Of a DNA stretch of 61,308 bases, positions 23,911 to 30,704 are shown in pieces. Below the pieces are notes generated by a model. It was given only the letters and a program-made list of their open reading frames with translations, had not been told where the DNA came from and did not search any database. Position 1 is the first letter of the stretch; each line of letters begins with the position of its first letter. The DNA lies in the NCBI GenBank assembly GCA_958353395.1, contig CATWSG010000012.1, positions 1 through 61,308 on the forward strand, in the 5' to 3' direction. The stretch comes from an uncultured Collinsella sp. (lineage in GTDB: Bacteria > Actinomycetota > Coriobacteriia > Coriobacteriales > Coriobacteriaceae). The position numbers and the translations under genes were made by a program.

Positions 23911-23996
23911 TCCGCGATCGTCGCATCAGTCGACGAGGAGGCGTCCGAACTCGTCGGGGCAGAGTCTGGATTCAACATGGCTAAGGAGGGGCTTTA

Positions 23997-25352
23997 TTGA
24001 TCTTCAGTAGAGTCCAATGGGTGGTTGCAATGCTCATCGGACAAATGGATAACCGTGAATATGCGTCAATAATATTGATAGGTCTTTTTGCGACTTACCT
24101 TCTGGCTAAGGGTAAGTTGTTAAGTGTTATTAAATCGTTTGACGATGTTGCCAAACTTGTGCTAAATCCTAAAATTCTGATTCCTGCGCTTATGCTTGTA
24201 GCGTACTCCTTGCTTTTGATATATGGTGCGTTTGTTTGCGGGTTTTGGAATACAAGCATCTTGCTCGACACGATTCTTGAGGTTGTATTTGTCGGGCTTC
24301 CCTCCATGCTAATTGCGTCCAAGGCCACATCGGTTACTTCTATTAAAAATGAATTGATTGTTCCCGAGGTCGGTTATGGCGCGCTAACGTCTTTCTATAT
24401 CAACTTGGTTTGTTTCCCGATTCTGGTTGAGGTTGTTCTTCAACTAGTCATTTTGTTTTTGGGTATTGGTTATGCTCTATTTTCATCCAAGCGTGATCTA
24501 TCCAATCTACGCCTATTTGAAAACGCGAGAGCTGTTTTGGGCATCATAATTTTTGTTGCAGCAACGCTTCTGCTCTCAAATACTTGGTTTTCTATGGACT
24601 GGGGCGTTGAATTAAGTTCGCTATTTCTTTCAATTTGGTACCCGGTATTTATCATGCCTTATGTTCTTGCCCTTGCTTATTATGCCTCGCTTGAATCGAT
24701 GGCCATGCGGATTAAAGTTTCGGAAGAGAACCTGCCTACAAAGGAGTTTATTAAGATTGCAATGGTGTTGCTTCCAAACTTTCGATATATCAGGCATTTC
24801 AACGGATGGAATGCCCATGAGTATCTAGAGTGTTTAAACCCGTCTGAAAAAGCTTGCTACTTGGGTACTTTTAAGCGCGAGATCGACACGGTCGCCGCTA
24901 ACGCCAACGCTAAGGTTAAACGGTTTGAATCGGGTAAGGGGAGTAACGGGTTTGATGAAGATGGGATATGGCTTGACTGGACACATCTGGAAGAGATGAA
25001 GTCCTTTCTTTGGACAATTGCAAGCTTGGAGAATCGGAGTTGGATGGAATCCGGTGCCTATTCGTCTTTGGATGAGGCGTTTAACTGCTTCTTGCCTAAA
25101 GGCTGCAATGGATCGTTGTTGCTTTCTCGCGTAAAGGATACATACGTCTGTTGGGTAATTAATTCATCAGGTTTTGTGTTTGCTGCCGGTTCCAGAGATG
25201 GTGCTTTTCCTTTTATGAAATACGAGGGCGATCGCTTCCCAATTACTGACGGTGCGGATATGCTCTCTGAGTTTGTTGATGACAGCGGGGATGCTGATAC
25301 GCGACTTAAAAACTGGCACTTCAGCTTTTATGTTGATAAATCTTACTTGTGA
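23997..25352 (+). CDS. Orphan polytopic membrane protein with C-terminal soluble domain
   Basis: Family not recognised. 451 residues: hydrophobic segments at about 22-38, 58-82, 86-105, 133-162 (long, possibly two), 178-196 and 207-230, then a soluble C-terminal half (about 235-451) without known motifs. That half is rich in aromatic residues (NGWNAHEYLECL, WLDWTHLEEMKSFLWTIA, LKNWHFSFYVDKSYL). The start is TTG at 23997 behind AAGGAGGGG. It follows the nuclease gene on the same strand, about 200 nt away, and has its own leader. Codon use is AT-rich like the rest of the block. A sensor or effector membrane anchor for a neighbouring defence gene is possible, but nothing in the sequence proves a function. 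Confidence 0.75.
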   Translation: MIFSRVQWVVAMLIGQMDNREYASIILIGLFATYLLAKGKLLSVIKSFDDVAKLVLNPKILIPALMLVAYSLLLIYGAFVCGFWNTSILLDTILEVVFVGLPSMLIASKATSVTSIKNELIVPEVGYGALTSFYINLVCFPILVEVVLQLVILFLGIGYALFSSKRDLSNLRLFENARAVLGIIIFVAATLLLSNTWFSMDWGVELSSLFLSIWYPVFIMPYVLALAYYASLESMAMRIKVSEENLPTKEFIKIAMVLLPNFRYIRHFNGWNAHEYLECLNPSEKACYLGTFKREIDTVAANANAKVKRFESGKGSNGFDEDGIWLDWTHLEEMKSFLWTIASLENRSWMESGAYSSLDEAFNCFLPKGCNGSLLLSRVKDTYVCWVINSSGFVFAAGSRDGAFPFMKYEGDRFPITDGADMLSEFVDDSGDADTRLKNWHFSFYVDKSYL

Positions 25353-25538
25353 TTACGCTTGAGACTGGATGATTTAACGATGCTTCTCTCTATGACGGGG
25401 CACGCTCCATGTTCCGCTGCACGGTGGTCAATTAGCAAAAGAAATTATGCGTCACCGTTTGGGATGTATTTATATTCGTCAAGCTACGTTGTTTCTTCAG
25501 ACTTCCTCTGAACGATCCGGAGGCATGATGTTTCTTGG

Positions 25539-25565
25539 ATTATAAACAAGAAAAATGTTTATAAT
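25539..25565. promoter_or_regulatory. Palindrome over the presumed promoter of the AbiL-like pair
   Basis: ATTATAAACA (25539-25548) and TGTTTATAAT (25556-25565) are perfect complements; the right arm contains a TATAAT box (25560-25565), and TTGGAT at 25535-25540 is a weak -35 with a 19-nt spacer. Located 24 nt before the GTG start. Fits a repressor site on the promoter; no obvious repressor gene is adjacent. Confidence 0.5.
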
Positions 25566-25589
25566 TGAATTGCCTAAGAGGAGGTTGCT

Positions 25590-26801
25590 GTGAAACTTCT
25601 TAAATTAAGAATCGATGGGGTCACGCTGTTTAAGGACAAGCGTTTGGAACTTGATTTTATTGCCTCCGATCGCGTTTCTCGCGATGAAGAAGGTAATGTC
25701 GCCGACGTGTTCCCGCTACCGGTGGGGTCTTCGATCTATTCTCAAAATGTAATGGGCGTTGTTGGCGTAAACGCATCCGGTAAGACAACGACTCTCAACC
25801 TTGTGCGCTTTGTACTTGGTTATATGTCTGGCAGCTTTGTTATGCGCCGCTTTGCAACTGGCTCCGATGTTCTCGGAAACTTGGAGCGCCAGGTCAATGT
25901 CGCCTGTGTATTTTTCGAAAAAGGTTCAGTCTATCTTATTGAGTCTCGGCTTCGCAAAGTAGATGGCGTAGCTGCGGAGGATACTTCTTTTGCGGAATCA
26001 CTTGCATTTGAGAACGAATGGCTTTGGAGATGCCCCGCATCACGCGTCTCTAGAAAGGTCGTTTTGAATATCGAGCGTCTGAAGGATGTCTCTGAGCCTA
26101 TTCTGGTTCGTGAGGGGCCTGATGATGGTGACCTTGTTCTTAACGATGCCCAACGAACTTTCCTGGATGACAACATGTCAATCGTGTCTGTCATCACGGG
26201 TAAAAAGGTGGTCTCGGTGGAGTCCCCCGAGCGCACGCTGCCTTTGACGAGCTTGCCAACCCCTGTTGTTCAGGCTTTTGATCCGAGTGTTGAATATCTT
26301 GTCTGGAACAAAGAAAACCAAGTGTTCCATCTTAAGTTTAAGGGTGAGCGAGCGGAGCGAGTGATGAATGTCGCTATTGCGACTTCTGTTCTGTCAAATG
26401 GAACGATCTTGGGCGCTGAGCTGGTCAATCAAGCGATAACTGCTCTCAGAAATGGGGGTTATCTGATTGTGGACGAGATTGAAACGGGTCTTAATAGATC
26501 ACTTGTTGGCACAGTGATTGAGCTTTTTGCTTCTCCTGTTACGAACCCACATGGGGCAACCTTGCTCTTTTCGACTCATTACTCGGAGCTTCTTGATGTG
26601 CTGAGGCGCAAGGACAATGTCTTTGTTCTTGTGCGCGACGATTCGTTTAAGACGGAGCTCATCAAGTATTCCGAGCGTATCAATCGGATTGAGAACAAAA
26701 AGAGCGATGTGATTATCAACAATGTAATCAAGGGATCTATGCCTAAGTACCCCGACGTTCAAGCGATGCGCGAGTATGTTTGCGAGCACATCAATGGGTA
26801 A
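25590..26801 (+). CDS. AAA/ABC-type ATPase, AbiLi/RloA-like
   Basis: 403 residues. N-terminal strand-helix MKLLKLRIDGVTLFKDKRLELDF leads to Walker A GVNASGKT (59-66). Walker B is YLIVDEIETGL with D295-E296, followed by a switch His in LLFSTHYSELLD. This is the single-domain SMC/OLD-like ATPase found as the first gene of AbiL, RloAB and PARIS-like two-gene defence systems. A GTG start at 25590 has AGGAGG at ideal spacing. The 3' end overlaps the next gene, so both are made together. In such systems the ATPase senses infection and controls the second protein; that role is inferred here from architecture. Confidence 0.85.
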   Translation: MKLLKLRIDGVTLFKDKRLELDFIASDRVSRDEEGNVADVFPLPVGSSIYSQNVMGVVGVNASGKTTTLNLVRFVLGYMSGSFVMRRFATGSDVLGNLERQVNVACVFFEKGSVYLIESRLRKVDGVAAEDTSFAESLAFENEWLWRCPASRVSRKVVLNIERLKDVSEPILVREGPDDGDLVLNDAQRTFLDDNMSIVSVITGKKVVSVESPERTLPLTSLPTPVVQAFDPSVEYLVWNKENQVFHLKFKGERAERVMNVAIATSVLSNGTILGAELVNQAITALRNGGYLIVDEIETGLNRSLVGTVIELFASPVTNPHGATLLFSTHYSELLDVLRRKDNVFVLVRDDSFKTELIKYSERINRIENKKSDVIINNVIKGSMPKYPDVQAMREYVCEHING

Positions 26802-27378
26802 TCAGGCAAAAGACATTCTATCAAGTTGTTTTGTCTTGTTTAGCTGTGAGGGAACTGCGGAGGGCGCTGTTATTCAGGTGCTGTATGACAACGATTTGTT
26901 GATCGTCCCAAGAGACCGAGTGGTCAAAGATGCCCTCATTGTTGATCGTCCTTACACGCGAAAACGCAAGGCTTCCGAAATTGCAAACGACTATTTCTCG
27001 ATGAACTACGAGACTGCTGGGGCTGAAGGACTTGCGGTCGCACGGATTGTGGATAGCGGTGCTCCCAAGTTTGAGTTTCCAAAGCGCAGGCAGAACGGTA
27101 CTAAAGTGCTGAGTTTTGTTACGCGACCGGAGATCGAGATGCTTGTGATTCACGCCGAGGGTGCCTATCGGGATTGGGGAATTGCGACCAGAAGGGACAG
27201 GCAACTTAAGCCTAATGAATTCTGCAAACAGCGTCTTGGGCTAGGCAAAATTAAAGAGAAAGATTTTCTTGAGGAATATTGGGGCAACGGCGAAAAACTT
27301 GTAAAAGCAATTAAGGCCCATGCGGAGACGAGTAAGCGTAAGAGCGGAGAGTTTTTACTGGTTGACTTGTTGAAATAG
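26794..27378 (+). CDS. AbiLii/RloB-like effector protein
   Basis: 194 residues from the ATG at 26794, which overlaps the ATPase stop by eight bases; an in-frame ATG at 26776 would add six residues and cannot be excluded. Near the N-terminus FSCEGTAEGAVIQVLYD places E19 and E23 in the pattern of a TOPRIM/RloB nuclease active site; IVDRPY and FVTRPEIEMLVIHAEGAYRDW later in the chain supply further acidic residues at strand ends, as in RloB-type folds. The Lys-rich C-terminus ends in ..SGEFLLVDLLK. Paired with the AAA ATPase it forms a typical two-gene abortive-infection unit. The exact subfamily (AbiL, RloAB, or a new one) needs a profile search. Confidence 0.7.
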   Translation: MGNQAKDILSSCFVLFSCEGTAEGAVIQVLYDNDLLIVPRDRVVKDALIVDRPYTRKRKASEIANDYFSMNYETAGAEGLAVARIVDSGAPKFEFPKRRQNGTKVLSFVTRPEIEMLVIHAEGAYRDWGIATRRDRQLKPNEFCKQRLGLGKIKEKDFLEEYWGNGEKLVKAIKAHAETSKRKSGEFLLVDLLK

Positions 27379-27393
27379 CAGCTGAATGCCCGA

Positions 27394-27518
27394 CGGAAGT
27401 ATGCGGCAAATTTCGGAACCCTCGAGCACATCGCCCTTTTCATGTGAAGAAACCGCAGGTAGAAGCGTTGCCGTTATCCAGTGTGGTCGGCATGTCAAGA
27501 ATTTGCCGCATACTTCCG
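27394..27518. repeat. 125-bp element bounded by a 19-bp perfect inverted repeat
   Basis: CGGAAGTATGCGGCAAATT (27394-27412) and AATTTGCCGCATACTTCCG (27500-27518) are exact complements around an 87-nt loop. It lies just downstream of the AbiL-like pair at the right edge of the accessory block. No T-run follows the right arm. The size and termini suit a small non-autonomous mobile element or an intergenic repeat; no target-site duplication is obvious. Confidence 0.65.
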
Positions 27519-27603
27519 GATTGAGCGCTCATTTAGCACTCTTAATGTCCCCTCATCCTCTAAAAAAAGTTTTAAAACAGCCTTAAAGGCGTTTCAACTC
27601 GCG

Positions 27604-27634
27604 TTGACAGCGTACAATACGCATGTTTGACTAT
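27604..27634 (+). promoter_or_regulatory. Candidate promoter of the Pel operon
   Basis: A perfect -35 TTGACA (27604-27609) is followed by a poor -10 (GACTAT at 27629-27634, 19-nt spacer). A TACAAT at 27613 has no partner. A non-ideal promoter would fit an operon that needs an activator, but the assignment is uncertain. GGGGAGGGG precedes the pelD ATG. Confidence 0.4.
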
Positions 27635-27666
27635 GACAAAAGTGGATTTTAGGGGAGGGGTGCGCC

Positions 27667-29802
27667 ATGGAGGTGCTGGTTGTTGGCAACACCGCATATG
27701 TTGACGATGACTTTTGTGCCAAGGCGTTCCCCGAGGACCATGTGCAGGTCGTAGCCGCGCAAGACACGTGCCGCGACGAGTCTTCGCCCCATGCCTCGTG
27801 GAAAGAGCTGCTCCAGCACTTGGAGCAGGCCTACGAGTTCGACCGCGTGGTCTACCTGTCTAATTACCTTACCCCGCATACCGATACCGTGGGCGATATC
27901 GAGCTGCTGCGCACGGTCTTTCGTGCGTGCGCGGGTCGCCGGGTCCAACTGCTGTATGTAGCGGGGCCCGCGGGTTCCGAGGGTGCCGCCGATGCCGCGG
28001 GGCGAACGGGCAAGGGCATTATCGCGCACGCAGCCAACGACCTGTGCCGCTACTACGCTGCTCGCGAGGGCGTTCAGACCAAGATCCTGCGCGTGCCGTT
28101 CCTGTATACCGCGTCTGCCGCGCTGGAGGACCCGTTTTTGGTGCCGCTGTTCGACGCGTGCTCAACCGGATCGGTTGCTCTGCAGGGCGCGCAGGATGCG
28201 GCGTTTCCCCTGTTGTGTGCCGAGGAGCTTGCGGTGCTGGTACGCCGTATCTTCGATAGCTGGGATGGTAACTTTGAGACGCTCGATATTGCCGATACCT
28301 TCCATCACACGGCGGGTGAGGTGGGCGAGGCTCTCAAGGCGCTGTTCCTAGGGCTCTCGGTTGCCTATGGCGATTCTGCCGGCTACGCCATGCCCGTCAG
28401 CGACATCGTTCGCGTTCGTTATGGTTGGTTTCAGCGCTACGACCTGATGCGCGATCTTTCGACCATTCAGGCGCGTTGGGATGCCGGTCGCGCGAAGAAG
28501 GTCAACCCCTTGCGTGCCGCCATCGACCGCATCCAAATGCGCACGCTGCCTATTAAATGTCTGGAGACGGCAGCCGCCTGGGTCCTTTTCGAGGTGCTGG
28601 AGCACCTGTTCTCCCAATCGGCCCAGCTCAACGTGCTCGACTATCGTTTGCTCTATGTGGTCCTGATTGGCACGCTCTACGGGCTCGACTTTGGCCTGGT
28701 CGCCGCGCTGCTGGCGTCGATTGGTCTGGCCGTGAGTTATTTTGCCCTGTACGGCTATACCTTTCAGGGCTTGTTCTATGAGCCTTCCAACTGGCTGCCG
28801 TTTATTGCGTACTTTGTGGTGGGCGCCGTGTGCGGCTATGTACAGCTGCGCAACAGCGAGGCCGTTAAGGCGGAGCGTGACGAGAACGAGCTTGTGCGAA
28901 ACCGTAACACGTTCCTAACGCGGCTCTATCATGACGCGATTGAGGACAAGCGTGCCTATAAGCGACAGATTGTGGGTCGCCACGACAGCTTTGGCAAGAT
29001 CTTTGCCGTGACGCAGGAGCTCGACGTACTCAACCCGCGTGATATATACCGCAAGTGCTGCGAGCTGCTGGGTGAGATTCTCGAGAACGATTCGGTGACA
29101 ATCTACCATGTTTCGGGCGGGGCATTTGCGCGCCTGGTAGCGGCGAGCCCGGCGATTTCCAACAATGTGCCGCGCTCGCTCTCGCTCGACGACCTTGCGC
29201 CCGTGCTCCAAGGCTCGATCTCTGGTTTGTGGGTGAACCGCGCACTGACGCCGGGGCTTCCGATGTTTGGCTATGCGATCGAGCGCGATGGAGCCCCCGC
29301 CGTGTTGATCTTTGTGCGTCACGTGGCCGAAAGCCAAATGACCCTGTACTACCAAAACCTGTTCCGCATCCTGTGCGGCCTGGTGGAAAGCGCGCTGGGA
29401 CGCGCCTTCGATTACGAGGCCGTGGCGCAGGATAAGCGCTGCGTTGCCGGCACGTGCGTGCTCAACCACGATGCCTTTGGCCGGGAGCTTGCCGCCGAGC
29501 AAGCGCTTGCGGACAACAAGATGGGGAGCTTCTTGCTCCTGCGCGTGGTGCCGGGCATGGAGCCTGTTGGCGAGCTGGTCGGCGCCATTGGGTCGGCGAT
29601 TCGCGAGAGCGATGCTGCAGGCCTGGTCGATGGCGACACGCTTTACCTGCTCATGCGTCAGGCGACCGAGGCCGACCTTCCCGTTATTTGTGCGCGCTTG
29701 GACGCCAAGCACATTACGGTGGAGCCCGTCGACAGCGAGGATGTTGTGGCCCTGCTGCAGCGCATTGCGCCCGCTGGCAACGGTGAGGGGGAGGCCGCTT
29801 GA
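27667..29802 (+). CDS. pelD: PelD-type c-di-GMP receptor with N-terminal SDR-like domain
   Basis: 711 residues, first gene of the exopolysaccharide operon. Residues 1-240 resemble an extended SDR/NAD-epimerase fold (MEVLVVGNTAYVDD, LRVPFLYTASA) but lack the usual GxxGxxG and YxxxK motifs. Membrane helices lie at about 300-380 (LLYVVLIGTLYGLDFGLVAALLASIGLAV; WLPFIAYFVVGAVCGYV), then a GAF domain (about 435-585). The C-terminus is a degenerate GGDEF: RESD (646-649) stands exactly five residues before DGDTL (655-659), where GGDEF would be. That is the spacing of the inhibitory RxxD site by which PelD binds c-di-GMP. So it is a receptor, not a cyclase. It is expected to gate PelF activity at the membrane. 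A TTG start of pelE overlaps its stop. Confidence 0.88.
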   Translation: MEVLVVGNTAYVDDDFCAKAFPEDHVQVVAAQDTCRDESSPHASWKELLQHLEQAYEFDRVVYLSNYLTPHTDTVGDIELLRTVFRACAGRRVQLLYVAGPAGSEGAADAAGRTGKGIIAHAANDLCRYYAAREGVQTKILRVPFLYTASAALEDPFLVPLFDACSTGSVALQGAQDAAFPLLCAEELAVLVRRIFDSWDGNFETLDIADTFHHTAGEVGEALKALFLGLSVAYGDSAGYAMPVSDIVRVRYGWFQRYDLMRDLSTIQARWDAGRAKKVNPLRAAIDRIQMRTLPIKCLETAAAWVLFEVLEHLFSQSAQLNVLDYRLLYVVLIGTLYGLDFGLVAALLASIGLAVSYFALYGYTFQGLFYEPSNWLPFIAYFVVGAVCGYVQLRNSEAVKAERDENELVRNRNTFLTRLYHDAIEDKRAYKRQIVGRHDSFGKIFAVTQELDVLNPRDIYRKCCELLGEILENDSVTIYHVSGGAFARLVAASPAISNNVPRSLSLDDLAPVLQGSISGLWVNRALTPGLPMFGYAIERDGAPAVLIFVRHVAESQMTLYYQNLFRILCGLVESALGRAFDYEAVAQDKRCVAGTCVLNHDAFGRELAAEQALADNKMGSFLLLRVVPGMEPVGELVGAIGSAIRESDAAGLVDGDTLYLLMRQATEADLPVICARLDAKHITVEPVDSEDVVALLQRIAPAGNGEGEAA

Positions 29803-30704
29803 TCTCGCTTGTCGTTGCTGCCGTACTGCTATTACTTCATGCGCTGGTTTGTCTGGTGCTGTGGACGCTTATGAAACTGGGCCTGCTGCCGGTTCGCGGG
29901 CACATGCTTGCCGTGATGGTGCTCGTACCGCTGTGGGGCCCGTTGCTCGTGGTGCTGCTCTCGCTGCGTAGCGCGGTGTTCGGTGACGACCTTAAGGATG
30001 CCACGCTGGAGTCGCTGCGCATTAACGACGACATGCATCGCAGCATGCTGGTGCAGGGGCGCGAGGGCGATGATGGCGTGGTGCCGCTCGAGGAAGCGCT
30101 GATCGTTAACGACCCGGGCGACCGCCGCCGTCTGATGCTCTCCATGCTTACCGAGGATCCGGATGCGTACCTGGCACAGTTGCAGGCAGCAAAACTCAAC
30201 GACGATGTCGAGGTCGCGCACTATGCCGCGACGGCGGTGGCGCAGATTTCCAAGGAGTCCGACCTTAAACTGCAGCAGTTGGAGCGCGCGTTTAAGACCG
30301 ATCCAAGCTCGCATAACTTGGATGCGTATTGCGACTTTTTGGGCGCCTATTTGGACTCGGGTTTGGCAGAAGGCCGCGTGGCACAGATTCAGCGTCAGCA
30401 GTATGCACGCCTGCTCGCGCGTCGTTGCGAACGCGAGGACGGGCCTGCGCTGCGCATTCGCTATGCCACGGCGCTGGCCGATGCCGGCGAGATCGATAAG
30501 GCAGAGGACGTCGCTAGCCAGTTGGTGATCGATGCGTCAGACGAGCAGGACATGTGGATGCTCTGCTTGCGCTTGGCTGTGATTCGTCGCGATGGGCAGG
30601 CTGTACGGCGTGTAGTCGACGCGATCGACAAGCAGCACGTGTATTTGAATGCCGAAAATCGCGAGAGGCTGGCATTTTGGCGTGAAGGAGAGGAGGCCCG
30701 ATGA
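29799..30704 (+). CDS. pelE: PelE-type membrane/TPR scaffold protein
   Basis: 301 residues. Two N-terminal membrane helices (ISLVVAAVLLLLHALVCLVLWTLM and GHMLAVMVLVPLWGPLLVVLLSL) are followed by a cytoplasmic helical-repeat region of TPR style (LQAAKLNDDVEVAHYAATAVAQISKESDLKLQQLERAFKTDPSSHNLDAYCDFLGAYL is one stretch). This matches PelE, which holds PelD and the other Pel inner-membrane proteins together. Start is TTG at 29799 inside the pelD stop (TTGA) and its own stop overlaps pelA. Identification rests on architecture and position rather than motifs. Confidence 0.8.
   Translation: MISLVVAAVLLLLHALVCLVLWTLMKLGLLPVRGHMLAVMVLVPLWGPLLVVLLSLRSAVFGDDLKDATLESLRINDDMHRSMLVQGREGDDGVVPLEEALIVNDPGDRRRLMLSMLTEDPDAYLAQLQAAKLNDDVEVAHYAATAVAQISKESDLKLQQLERAFKTDPSSHNLDAYCDFLGAYLDSGLAEGRVAQIQRQQYARLLARRCEREDGPALRIRYATALADAGEIDKAEDVASQLVIDASDEQDMWMLCLRLAVIRRDGQAVRRVVDAIDKQHVYLNAENRERLAFWREGEEAR

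Noticed and set aside
23908..24000. Small gene upstream of the orphan membrane protein
   Set aside because: Start lies in a palindrome without a proper ribosome binding site and the product is not recognisable; kept only as a note within the repeat entry.
12525..27666. Prophage or integrative element
   Set aside because: No integrase, excisionase, capsid, tail, relaxase or tRNA end is visible, and I found no direct repeats matching between the two edges.
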